Positions 29,839 through 37,878 of a stretch of 60,548 nucleotides of DNA are shown one piece after another. Source of the stretch: Rhodothalassium salexigens DSM 2132 (GTDB taxonomy: Bacteria; Pseudomonadota; Alphaproteobacteria; Sphingomonadales; Rhodothalassiaceae); NCBI RefSeq assembly GCF_004341375.1, contig NZ_SLXO01000011.1, positions 43,528 through 104,075 on the forward strand. Reading direction: 5' to 3'. Under the pieces are notes generated by a model. It was not told where the DNA came from and did no database searches. It was given only the letters and a program-made list of their open reading frames with translations. A program made the position numbers and the translations under genes. How positions within the stretch are numbered: position 1 is the stretch's first letter; each line of letters opens with the position of its first letter.

Positions 29839-30867
29839 GTGTTTTATTGGCGTTTAGTATTGGTGACTTTAAATCAATTTTGCAGGCAGCGAATGCTGGA
29901 AAAAAAACGTGACGATTTGCCGGGCTTGTGCGAAGCCCGGTCCAGCGGTCCTTCAGATGAGCCGCGCCCGCCTTTTTCGTTGGGTCATATATTGCGAGAT
30001 CTTTTAAATAACTGGCATATTATTATCGTTTCAGTTTTTTTTCTTGTTGTTTTGGTTTCATTTTATCTTTGGACGGCCAATCCTGAATATACAGCTGAAT
30101 TGCAGGTGTTTCCAAATAGTGAGGTTCAGGAACAATTAGAGCTTGGTGTTGGTGGGTTCGGTTCGTCGCTCAATCCATTTCGTTCCAGTACGGTTGAAGA
30201 GGCAACTGTATTGGAACGTTACCTGGCGGCAATCACCTCAATCGGAGTGGCTGAAGAACTAATGGCCATACCCGAAGTTGCGCACACAGCTTTTGTGTCT
30301 CAATGGGGTGCTGAAGACCAGAAGTGGCATCCGCCGGGTGGGGCGATTGCATCACTTAAATCGTTCCTTTATCGATTTTATGGTTTGCCCGATTGGCAGC
30401 CGCCAGATGCCCGAGATCTATCCGGCTATATTAATCGCAAAGTATCGATTACATCGTTTACTGCTCCGGGGGCTGCGAAGGCAATCGGCTACGTTTTGTC
30501 TTATTCTTCTAAGGATCCTGAATTTGCGCAGAATTTTTTGACTCACTTGCATCGCGAAGCAAATCGGGTTGTCCTTCAGCAGGAACGTTCTCGCGCCTTG
30601 GAGCGGGCGGCTTATCTTCAAGATCGCCTCAAGCAAGCTCGAACCAAGGATGTTGTGGAAACGCTTTCGGAACTGCTCATCGAGAACGAGCGCAAGCTCA
30701 TGATGATGGTGGTTGACGACAGTTTTGCTGCAATGCCTTTGGAGCCCGTTCGGGTTTCCAAGCTGCCGACATCACCAAAACCGCTGCTTGTCTTGGTCTT
30801 GGCGATCGTGCTTGGCTTTATGGCCGGAGCAGCGATTGTTCTGCTCCGAAATGTTTTGCGGCCCTAG
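29839..30867 (+). CDS. Wzz-like polysaccharide co-polymerase / chain-length regulator
   Basis: A 342-aa inner-membrane protein with the Wzz/PCP layout: a cytoplasmic N-terminus, TM1 about residues 60-79, a long helical periplasmic domain (AAYLQDRLKQARTKDVVETL coiled coil near 255-280), a Pro-rich SKLPTSPKP before TM2, and TM2 about 317-336. It lacks a BY-kinase domain. Such proteins set O-antigen or exopolysaccharide chain length with Wzy. The GTG start at 29839 is uncertain; ATG at 29893 is a good alternative. Codon use and base composition are clearly AT-richer than neighbours, and the gene is boxed in by IS3 and IS5 relics, indicating transfer. Confidence 0.72.
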   Translation: MFYWRLVLVTLNQFCRQRMLEKKRDDLPGLCEARSSGPSDEPRPPFSLGHILRDLLNNWHIIIVSVFFLVVLVSFYLWTANPEYTAELQVFPNSEVQEQLELGVGGFGSSLNPFRSSTVEEATVLERYLAAITSIGVAEELMAIPEVAHTAFVSQWGAEDQKWHPPGGAIASLKSFLYRFYGLPDWQPPDARDLSGYINRKVSITSFTAPGAAKAIGYVLSYSSKDPEFAQNFLTHLHREANRVVLQQERSRALERAAYLQDRLKQARTKDVVETLSELLIENERKLMMMVVDDSFAAMPLEPVRVSKLPTSPKPLLVLVLAIVLGFMAGAAIVLLRNVLRP

Positions 30868-30939
30868 GGGCAGGCCCCATAAACGGGCTTCCCCCCGCGG
30901 CTTCGGATGCGATCCGAGTTCCCTGGAAGCGAGCTTGTC

Positions 30940-31514
30940 GTGTCGCATTCTCATTTTTGGCTGTCGGACGAACAGGTTGACCGTCTTGTGCCCCTGCTGC
31001 CGTAGGACCCGAGGGGCAAGCCTCGCGTCGATGATCGGCGTGTCATCAGCGGCATTGTCCACATCCTGAAGTCCGGCTGGCGCTCGCGGATACCGGCGGA
31101 CCACCTTCCGACGAGATGATCGACGGTTCCGCTGTCCGTGCACACCGCTGCGCCAGCGGCGGAAAAGGGGCGGAGCAGGGCCACGCCATCGGGCGGTCGC
31201 GCTGCGGTCGGACCACGAAGATCCATGCTCTGACGGGCTGCCCGCAGAGGTCATGGTTCATGCCGACAAGGGCTACGACACCGACCGGGTGCGGCAGATC
31301 ATCGACAACCAGGGAGTCGCCGCGAAAACATCCTACACCCAAGGCCGACCGGTACTGGAAGACCTGTTGCTCGCCCTTCCTCTACCGCGACCGCAACGCC
31401 ATAGTGCGCCTGATCGGTGGACTGAAGGGCTTCCGCCGCGTCGCCACGAGATACGATCGCTTGGCCGTCAACTTCCTCGCTGCCGTCCAGATCGCCGCTC
31501 ACAAACTGTGTTGA
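30940..31514 (+). pseudogene. Degenerate IS5-family transposase
   Basis: From a GTG at 30940 the frame gives SHSHFWLSDEQVDRLVPLLP, a stop, then DPRGKPRVDDRRVISGIVHI, the N-terminus of IS5-type transposases. After a deletion near 31115 the DDE region follows in alternating frames: MIDGSAVRAHRCASGGKG, VMVHADKGYDTDRVRQII, and YRDRNAIVRLIGGLKGFRRV ending in RYDRLAVNFLAAVQIAAHK. At least one stop, one deletion and two frameshifts make it dead. The rest of 30868-31738 holds no gene. Confidence 0.82.
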
Positions 31515-31738
31515 TGACCGCGTGAACGGACCGCTGCCGGTGGTCACCGGGTGCCTGCAACACGACCCCAAGACGATGGCCCAGCCGTCCGCCATACCCG
31601 AATGCCGCTAGCCCGGCCGGTGCGCGCCCGTTGGCGCTGTGGCGGAAAAGCTGGTCGGGCTTGGAGAATAGACCCCTTGCGGGTCAGGCCGTAAGCTTTT
31701 TGCCCATAAGTTGAGATTTCGGATGCGAAACGCGGTCG

Positions 31739-32467
31739 ATGGCGAAGCCCTGTGGAGCGGCCCCGGATGCGCTGGCGGTGGTCGATCGCTTGGACGCCGC
31801 GCAATCCCGCGAGGCGTTGGACGCCCTGGCGCTGGACTATGTCCGGCGCGCGGGGTTCGACGGGTATTACTACATCCGCTATGACACCGGCGTTGGATTC
31901 TCCAGCCTCGACCACCGACCGCCGGCTTGGCTCGATCATTATCGCCGCGAAGGGCTGCTGCATGCGGACCCGGTGACCCTGCGCGTCTGCGCCGAGGTGG
32001 CGCCGTTCCGGTGGGAAGAAGCGTTCGCCGGGCGGCGCCACGACCTGGCTTGGATGCGCCGCTATCTGGTCAGCCGCGACTATGGCCTCGCCGAGGGCTT
32101 CAATGTGCCGATCCATGGCAACGGCTTCGACCGCGCCACCTTCTGCGTCTTCGGCGCCGATACCCGCCGGTTCCAGGAGGCGCTGCGCGCGCACCGCGGC
32201 GCCATCAAGGCGCTCGCCCATAGCTTTCACAACGCCTATGAGCGCCTGCACCGGTCGAGCCCGCCGCCGCTGACCCTGTCGCCGCGCGAGGTGGAATGCT
32301 TGCACTGGGCGGCGGAAGGCAAGACCAACGGAGAAATCGCCGATATTCTGTCGATCTCGGCCAACACCGTGAACGCCCATATGGCCGGGGCGGCGCGCAA
32401 ACTGGGCACCGCCACGCGCATTCAGACGGTGGTCAAAGCGATCGCTCTACACCTGATACTTCCATGA
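31739..32467 (+). CDS. LuxR-family quorum-sensing regulator
   Basis: A 242-aa transcription factor with an autoinducer-binding domain (about 15-165: GFDGYYYIRYDTGVG, HRPPAWLDHYRREGLLHADPV with conserved Trp/Tyr/Asp, and LAEGFNVPIHG) and a C-terminal LuxR/GerE helix-turn-helix (about 178-235: LTLSPREVECLHWAAEGKTN, NTVNAHMAGAARKLGTATR). The conserved LSPREVECL..GKTN.EIA pattern indicates a DNA-binding activator. It lies 108 bp before luxI on the same strand, so the pair most likely forms an acyl-HSL circuit. The ribosome-binding site is weak (GCGAAACGCGGTCG). Confidence 0.9.
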   Translation: MAKPCGAAPDALAVVDRLDAAQSREALDALALDYVRRAGFDGYYYIRYDTGVGFSSLDHRPPAWLDHYRREGLLHADPVTLRVCAEVAPFRWEEAFAGRRHDLAWMRRYLVSRDYGLAEGFNVPIHGNGFDRATFCVFGADTRRFQEALRAHRGAIKALAHSFHNAYERLHRSSPPPLTLSPREVECLHWAAEGKTNGEIADILSISANTVNAHMAGAARKLGTATRIQTVVKAIALHLILP

Positions 32468-32513
32468 CAAGACCAGAAACACCCGTGTAGGGACGTATTG
32501 CCCACGCAGTGCG

Positions 32514-32532
32514 CGAGTGGCTCGCCCACTCG
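32514..32532. promoter_or_regulatory. Candidate lux-box-like dyad upstream of luxI
   Basis: CGAGTGG-CTCGC-CCACTCG is a perfect 7-bp-arm inverted repeat of 19 bp, 43 bp before the luxI ATG. Its size and place suit a LuxR site, though the sequence does not match the ACCTGT..ACAGGT consensus. Inference. Confidence 0.4.
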
Positions 32533-32575
32533 GCCAACGCCACACTGCCGCCGGTATTCTGATCCGGAGGCGTCC

Positions 32576-33217
32576 ATGACCATTCTCATCACTCCACAAA
32601 ATCGACATCGTTACGCGGCCGAACTGGATGGCGTCTATCGGTTGCGCCATTGGACCTTCAACGAGTGGCTTGGCTGGGGGCTGGCCCAACGCGAGGGCCG
32701 GGAGGTGGACCCCTATGACGACCAGGCGATCCACTTCGTCAAACTGGCCGACGACGGCGAGGTGCTGTCGTGCTGGCGTGCCATGCCGACAACCCGTCCC
32801 TATATGACGCTGGAGGTCTATCCCGAAGTCTTCGGCGACCGGGAACCGCCGGTCTCGCCCGACATTTGGGAGCTGTCCAAATTCTGTACCGCGCGCTATC
32901 GGCTCAAGGACGACAAGGCGGCCACCTACCGGATCATCGCCGAGATGACCGTGGCGGTGACCGAGTTCTGCGTCGCCTATGGCGTGACCGAACTGTTGTC
33001 GGTGCAAAGCGCGGTGGTGACGCGGGTCGCCAACATGTTCCTGGGCGAGCCGATCTGGACCGGGCCGACGGTCTGGCCCGGCGACACCGATGCCACGCTG
33101 TACAGCTATGAGCCGTCGCTGATGCAGGCCCATGTGCTGCGCGCCCGCCACGGCCTCGCGGCCGGGCCGTCGCTCGACCATTTCGACGTGCTCGGGCTCA
33201 AGACCGTCGCCGCGTGA
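32576..33217 (+). CDS. LuxI-family acyl-homoserine lactone synthase
   Basis: A 213-aa enzyme that makes an acyl-HSL signal from SAM and an acyl donor. LuxI-invariant positions present: R24, F28, W34 (RHWTFNEWLGWGL), D45 and D48 (VDPYDD), R68 (SCWRAMPTTRPYM) and E99 (WELSKF). The usual Arg after E99 (ELSR) is Lys here (K102), a conservative change. GGAGG lies 8 bp before the ATG at 32576. The acyl chain is not predictable. It is followed 31 bp later by a PhyH-type dioxygenase, so both are likely on one message. Confidence 0.93.
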   Translation: MTILITPQNRHRYAAELDGVYRLRHWTFNEWLGWGLAQREGREVDPYDDQAIHFVKLADDGEVLSCWRAMPTTRPYMTLEVYPEVFGDREPPVSPDIWELSKFCTARYRLKDDKAATYRIIAEMTVAVTEFCVAYGVTELLSVQSAVVTRVANMFLGEPIWTGPTVWPGDTDATLYSYEPSLMQAHVLRARHGLAAGPSLDHFDVLGLKTVAA

Positions 33218-33248
33218 CCCGCCAGAACCGAGTCGAAGGAGAGCGCTT

Positions 33249-34133
33249 ATGATCCGTGTGAGTGCCGACGTCGCCCCCGCCCAGTTGATCGCCGCTCTCG
33301 ACCGCTATGGCGCGGTGATCATCGACCGCGCCCTGTCGGCCGAGGCGTTGGCCCCGGTGGCCCGGGAACTGGGCGCCGAACTGGACGCCACGCCGGCGGG
33401 CGAGGGTGAGTTTTTCGGCTATCGAACGGTGCGCTGCGGCGGCGTGCTGGCCAGTGTGCCGTCGAGCCAGGCGCTGGCCCTCGATCCCCGAGTGCTGGCG
33501 GTGATGGACCATTATCTGCTGCCCAACTGCCAGCACTATCAGTTGAACCTGTCGCAGGCGATCCGCATCGAGCCGGGCGAGCGCGGCCAGATCCTGCACG
33601 CCGACGACGCCATGTTTCCGCTTGCCCAGCACAGCCGGCACGAGTTCATGATCAACGCCATGTGGGCGGTCAGCGACTTCACCGATGCCAATGGAGCGAC
33701 CCGGCTGCAGCCTGGTTCGCACCGCGGGTTGATCGACCCGGACCCGCCGGCGTTGCAGGACCGGCCCGAAATGGCGGCCGTGATGCCGGCGGGCTCGGTG
33801 CTGATCTATCTGGGCTCCACCCAGCATGGCGGCGGCGCCAATCGGTCGGATGCCGCGCGCACCGGCCTGGTGTTCAGCTATTGCCTGGGCTGGCTGCGCC
33901 AGTCGGAAAACCAGTATCTGACCTATCCGCCCGAGGTGGCGCGCAACTTCCCGCCCGATCTGCAGCGGCTGATCGGCTACCGGGTGCACGAGCCCAATCT
34001 GGGCTGGGTCAAGGGCGAGGACCCGGCGCGGCTGCTGGCCGGCGACATGCCGCTGCGGCCGGCAACCCGCGACTTCATCGGCGCCGACAACACCGACATG
34101 GTGCGGGCCTACTATGCCGAAGCCGGCGAATGA
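33249..34133 (+). CDS. Phytanoyl-CoA dioxygenase (PhyH) family Fe(II)/2-oxoglutarate oxygenase
   Basis: A 294-aa oxygenase of the double-stranded beta-helix type. The metal facial triad is visible as HAD (ILHADDAMF, near residue 118) and a distal His (STQHGGGANRS), with the downstream Arg (RTGLVFSY) that binds 2-oxoglutarate. GAKQ..PGSHRG-like wording (GATRLQPGSHRG) is typical of PhyH. AAGGAGAG precedes the ATG at 33249. Its position directly after luxI suggests it modifies the signal, its fatty-acyl precursor, or a quorum-regulated product, but this is inference. I recall luxI-phyH linkage in sphingomonads; that needs checking. Confidence 0.87.
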   Translation: MIRVSADVAPAQLIAALDRYGAVIIDRALSAEALAPVARELGAELDATPAGEGEFFGYRTVRCGGVLASVPSSQALALDPRVLAVMDHYLLPNCQHYQLNLSQAIRIEPGERGQILHADDAMFPLAQHSRHEFMINAMWAVSDFTDANGATRLQPGSHRGLIDPDPPALQDRPEMAAVMPAGSVLIYLGSTQHGGGANRSDAARTGLVFSYCLGWLRQSENQYLTYPPEVARNFPPDLQRLIGYRVHEPNLGWVKGEDPARLLAGDMPLRPATRDFIGADNTDMVRAYYAEAGE

Positions 34134-34146
34134 GCCCATTCCGCCA

Positions 34147-34180
34147 TCGGGGCCGTGAGCACGGTGTGCCACGGCCCCGA
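34147..34180. terminator. Long hairpin between convergent phyH and XRE genes
   Basis: TCGGGGCCGTG (34147-34157) pairs with CACGGCCCCGA (34170-34180); inside, GCAC/GTGC pair again around a GGT loop, giving a 15-bp stem with a single bulged A. No T tract. Placed 13 bp after phyH and 14 bp before the other gene's stop. Confidence 0.5.
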
Positions 34181-34194
34181 CCTGTGGCGCGGGA

Positions 34195-34647
34195 TCAGGC
34201 GCTGGTGACTTCGTGTTCGGGCGCCACGGTGGCGTTGGCCACCGATTTTACCAACTCGAAGATGCCTTTGCGCACCTTTTTGTCGTTGATCTTGTAGTAG
34301 GCACGCATCAGTTCCAGCGTCTCGCGACGGGACATGGCGTCGGGGCCCACATCGTCGTCGCCGCCGCCGGTCAATTCGGCGCCTTCGAGCGCGTCGTCCG
34401 GCATGTCGTCGAAGAAGAACTGGACCGGCACCTCGAGGATCTGGCTGATCTTGTAAAGCCGGCTCGACCCGATGCGGTTGGCGCCGCGTTCATACTTCTG
34501 AATCTGCTGGAAGGTCAGGCCAAGCGCTTCGCCAAGCTTTTCCTGGCTCATGCCCATGAGCGTCCGACGCAGGCGCACGCGGCTGCCAACATGAACGTCT
34601 ATGGGATTGGGTTTTTTGGGCTCGGTATCGGTGTCTGGGGTGGGCAT
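34195..34647 (-). CDS. XRE-family helix-turn-helix regulator
   Basis: A 150-aa DNA-binding protein. After a short Thr/Pro-rich tail, residues about 19-75 form a Cro/C1-type HTH: VGSRVRLRRTLMGMSQEKLG, LTFQQIQKYERGANRIGSSR, YKISQILEVPVQFFFDDMP. This is the chromosomal alphaproteobacterial subgroup with the PVQFFF motif, not a phage repressor. The C-terminal half (SRRETLELMRAYYKINDKKVRK) may dimerise. Start at 34647 with a purine-rich GAGAGAGAG run before it. An AT-rich region with TATAAAAT upstream (near 34690) is a likely promoter. Targets unknown. Confidence 0.85.
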   Translation of the reverse strand: MPTPDTDTEPKKPNPIDVHVGSRVRLRRTLMGMSQEKLGEALGLTFQQIQKYERGANRIGSSRLYKISQILEVPVQFFFDDMPDDALEGAELTGGGDDDVGPDAMSRRETLELMRAYYKINDKKVRKGIFELVKSVANATVAPEHEVTSA

Positions 34648-34885
34648 GGCTCTCTCTCTCTCTTGAGGGATTCTTTTTTTGGTCGAGAATTTTATAATCC
34701 CGTTGTGCTTTGCCCCCAGAAGAAGTGTCAAGTACTATTTGGAAGTATATGCGGTGCGTAGGTGGGAGCTTTCAAAAAGAAAAACTGATCTTGAAATGAA
34801 AAAAATGTCACAGAAAAGGCAGAATTTTCAAATTCGAGGCGAAAGGGTTAATGAAATAACGATCTCCCCGAGTTTGTCGTTAACC

Positions 34886-35293
34886 TTACTCTTCTTCCGG
34901 CTGCAAATTCAAGGCCAGAGAGTTAATACAGAAGCGTCGCCCGGTCGGTGGCGGCCCATCGGGAAAGACGTGACCCAAATGGCTGTCGCAGCGGCTGCAC
35001 AACACCTCCGTGCGCACCATGCCGTGGCTGCGGTCGACCCGTTCGACCACCCGGTCGTCGCCGATGGCGGTGAAGAAGCTCGGCCAGCCGCTGCCGCTGT
35101 CATACTTGGTCTCGGCGGCGAACAGCGGCTGCCCGCAGGCTGCGCAACAATAGGTGCCGGGCGCCTTGGTATGACAATAGGCGCCCGAGAAGGGCGGTTC
35201 GGTGCCACCCTGACGGCAGACCCGGTAGCGCTCGGGCCCTAGTTCGGCCCGCCACTGCGCCTCGGTCTTGTCGACTTTATCGATCCGGTCCAT
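34886..35293 (-). CDS. msrB: Peptide-methionine (R)-S-oxide reductase MsrB
   Basis: A 135-aa repair enzyme that reduces methionine-R-sulfoxide in proteins with thioredoxin. Present: YRVCRQGGTEPPFSGAYC, two CXXC zinc pairs (CAACGQPLF and CSRCDSHLGHVF), YDSGSGWPSFF, and the catalytic Cys in GRRFCINSLALN. The start at 35293 has GGAGGAG upstream. Stand-alone MsrB, no MsrA fusion. It lies 82 bp after sppA on the same strand and could be read with it. Confidence 0.95.
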   Translation of the reverse strand: MDRIDKVDKTEAQWRAELGPERYRVCRQGGTEPPFSGAYCHTKAPGTYCCAACGQPLFAAETKYDSGSGWPSFFTAIGDDRVVERVDRSHGMVRTEVLCSRCDSHLGHVFPDGPPPTGRRFCINSLALNLQPEEE

Positions 35294-35374
35294 CGGTCTC
35301 TCCTCCGCTGCTACTCCCATTGCCGGCCGACCGGGATCGCGGCGTGATCCCGGTTGGTCGGGCACGGGGTCCGC

Positions 35375-37210
35375 TCATTGCACGGTGCACCGGTTGCACA
35401 ACAGATAGCGGTTTTCGGGGTCGTTCAGCCGGCCGAGCCGCGCCCATTGGCCGGCGAGCGTCTCGATCAGCGGCTGCACCGGCCCGGCGTCGATCCGGTT
35501 CGGCATCATCCCGACGGTTTCGGCACCCTGGATATAGGCGGCGAACAATCGCTCCCACTGGGTCGGCCGGCGCTCCACATAGCGCAGGGTGAAGTCGTCA
35601 AGCTCGGCCAATTCGGCCGCCGCCGTGACCGCGTCGTCGAGCCCGCCGAGCGCGTCCACCAGCCCCAGGTCGGCGGCGCGCTTGCCGGACCAGACGCGCC
35701 CGCCGGCGATCGGCTCCAACTCGGCCACGGTCATGTCGCGCCCCTCGGCGACCAGGGCGAGGAAGCGCTGATAGGCGCCGTCGGTCTGGGTTTGCAGCAG
35801 CGCCTCGACGGCGTCGTTGAGACCGCGCAGCACCGTCGCACCGGCGATCTGGGTGGTGCCGACACCGTCCTGGGTCAGCCCCACCGCGCTCGCCGTGTCC
35901 TCGAAGGTCAGCAGCAGGCTGAACACGCCGATCGAGCCGGTGATCGTCGTCTCCTCGGCGAACACCTTGTCGGCATTGGCCGAGATCCACACGCCGCCCG
36001 ACGCCGCCACACCCGCATAGGACGCCACCACCGGCTTGCCGGCGGCCTGGATGGCGGCCACCTCCTGGCGGATCAGGTCGGACCCGGCGAGCCCGCCGCC
36101 GGGGCTGTCGACGCGCAGCACCACCGCCTTGACGTGCTTGTCGGTGCGCGCCTGACGCAGCAGTGCCGACACGCTGTCGGCGGCGGTGATCTGCGGCCCG
36201 CCCTCGCCCGAGACGATCTGACCGCGTGCCGCGATCACCGCCACCGTCGGCCGGTCCTTCTTAGCCGTGGGGTTATAGCCCAAGGCGTCCAGATAGCCCG
36301 TGTAGGAGAGCGACCGGAAGCTGTCCTTGTCTTTGGCCGCACCCACCAGGCCCGCCACCGTGCCGTCGAGCGCCGGCCGGATCACCAGCTTGTCCACCAG
36401 GCCCAGATTGACCATCGCCTGGGCGCCGTCGCCGCCGGCCGACTTGTACACCGGTGCGGGGTTGTCGAGCGTCGCCACCAAGGCATCGCGGTCGATGCCG
36501 CGATTGGCGGTCACCGTGTCCAGATAGGCGTCCCACAGCACGCCCAGATAGGCTTCGTTGGCCTCGCGCGCTTCGGGCGACATGTCGTTGCGGATGAACG
36601 GTTCCACCGCCGACTTGTAGTCGCCGGCCCGGAACACGTGAACACTGGCCTTGAGCTTGTCGAGGGCCTCTTTCTGATACAGCGGATAGGCGGCGTAGCC
36701 CGGGATCCACACGCTGCCCACCGGGTTCATCAGCACGGTGTCGGCATAGGACGCGATCAGGTATTGCGCTTGCGAGTAGCTCTCACCAACCGCGATCACC
36801 GGCTTGCCGCTGTTCTTGAACCGGCCGACCGCCTCGCCCAGGCGGTGCAGTTGCGCGGGATAACCGCCGGCAAAGTCGTCCAGGTTGAGCACCAGCGCGG
36901 TGATCCGCTCGTCCTCGCGCGCTTGGTCGAGCGCGTGCAGGACATCGCGCATCAGCACCTCGTTGGGCAGCGGCCCGGCCAGTGGGCCGCCAAACACGTC
37001 GCCGGGCTCAACCCGGCTCAGCGTCTCCACCAGGCGGCCTTCCAGGTCGAGCACCAGAGCCGTCTTGTCGGGCACCGTACGCGCCTGCTTCTCCGGCTGG
37101 TTGGCCAGCGTGGAGACGATGAAGATGAGCAGCAGCGTAAAGAACACGCTGCCCACGAGAACATGAAAGACCTTGATCGTCGACCAAAGCCACTTGAGAA
37201 TCGTCTTCAT
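35375..37210 (-). CDS. sppA: Signal peptide peptidase SppA (67-kDa type)
   Basis: A 611-aa inner-membrane protease with two tandem ClpP/crotonase-like halves, which degrades cleaved signal peptides. An N-terminal anchor (FHVLVGSVFFTLLLIFIVSTL) precedes the N-half, which carries the general-base Lys in FRAGDYKSAVEPF. The C-half has the nucleophile Ser in SYAGVAASGGVWIS and VDSPGGG. This Lys/Ser split across halves is the E. coli SppA arrangement. The start at 37210 has GCGAGG before it; upstream in-frame codons are Arg/Pro-rich. The divergent neighbour is the phosphatase. Confidence 0.95.
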   Translation of the reverse strand: MKTILKWLWSTIKVFHVLVGSVFFTLLLIFIVSTLANQPEKQARTVPDKTALVLDLEGRLVETLSRVEPGDVFGGPLAGPLPNEVLMRDVLHALDQAREDERITALVLNLDDFAGGYPAQLHRLGEAVGRFKNSGKPVIAVGESYSQAQYLIASYADTVLMNPVGSVWIPGYAAYPLYQKEALDKLKASVHVFRAGDYKSAVEPFIRNDMSPEAREANEAYLGVLWDAYLDTVTANRGIDRDALVATLDNPAPVYKSAGGDGAQAMVNLGLVDKLVIRPALDGTVAGLVGAAKDKDSFRSLSYTGYLDALGYNPTAKKDRPTVAVIAARGQIVSGEGGPQITAADSVSALLRQARTDKHVKAVVLRVDSPGGGLAGSDLIRQEVAAIQAAGKPVVASYAGVAASGGVWISANADKVFAEETTITGSIGVFSLLLTFEDTASAVGLTQDGVGTTQIAGATVLRGLNDAVEALLQTQTDGAYQRFLALVAEGRDMTVAELEPIAGGRVWSGKRAADLGLVDALGGLDDAVTAAAELAELDDFTLRYVERRPTQWERLFAAYIQGAETVGMMPNRIDAGPVQPLIETLAGQWARLGRLNDPENRYLLCNRCTVQ

Positions 37211-37398
37211 GGGCCAACCTCGCCTGCGGAAAAAGTCGTGAGACGGTAGCGGCTCGCAGGGGCATCGTCCAGAGTCGAAGCCGGGCTTCGACACGGGCGA
37301 AATGCCACAAATCCTGGGGTGTCGGACCGGCTTGACGCCAGGGCCTCGGCTGCGTCAAGCACGGCCCACGGTTCGGTTTCGTGCGCAGGAGGCGCCCC

Positions 37399-37878
37399 AT
37401 GGCATCGGTGCTGTTCGTCTGTCTCGGTAACATCTGTCGCTCGCCCATGGCCGAAGGCGCGTTGCGCCGTGCTGCCGCCCAAGCCGGTCTCGACGGGCTT
37501 CAGATCGCCTCGGCGGGCACCGGCGACTGGCATGTGGGCAACCCGCCCGACCCGCGCGCCCAGGCCACCGCGCGCCGCCATGGCGTCGACATCTCGGGCC
37601 AACGCGCGGCCCAGGTGCGCGCCGACGATTTCCATCGCTTCGACCATATCCTGGCCATGGACGCCACCAATCTGGCCGCCCTTGAACGCTTGCGCCCGGC
37701 CGGCGCGCAGGCCGACCTGCGGCTGTTTCTGGACTATGCCGGCGGCGCCGGGGCGGGCGAGGTTCCCGACCCCTATTACGGCGGCGACGGCGGTTTCGAT
37801 CATGTGTGGTCGCTGGTCTGCGCGGCCGCCGACGGGCTGGTGGCGCATCTGCAGCAGACGGCGCGCGCCGGTGCGTGA
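37399..37878 (+). CDS. Low-molecular-weight protein-tyrosine phosphatase
   Basis: A 159-aa cytosolic phosphatase. The P-loop VCLGNICRSPMAEG (residues 7-20) holds the nucleophile Cys and Arg, and the general-acid Asp is in PDPYYGG. In bacteria such enzymes often act with polysaccharide BY-kinases or as general LMW-PTPs; nothing here links it to capsule genes. The 3' end overlaps the next gene's GTG by 8 bp, so the two are coupled. Confidence 0.93.
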   Translation: MASVLFVCLGNICRSPMAEGALRRAAAQAGLDGLQIASAGTGDWHVGNPPDPRAQATARRHGVDISGQRAAQVRADDFHRFDHILAMDATNLAALERLRPAGAQADLRLFLDYAGGAGAGEVPDPYYGGDGGFDHVWSLVCAAADGLVAHLQQTARAGA

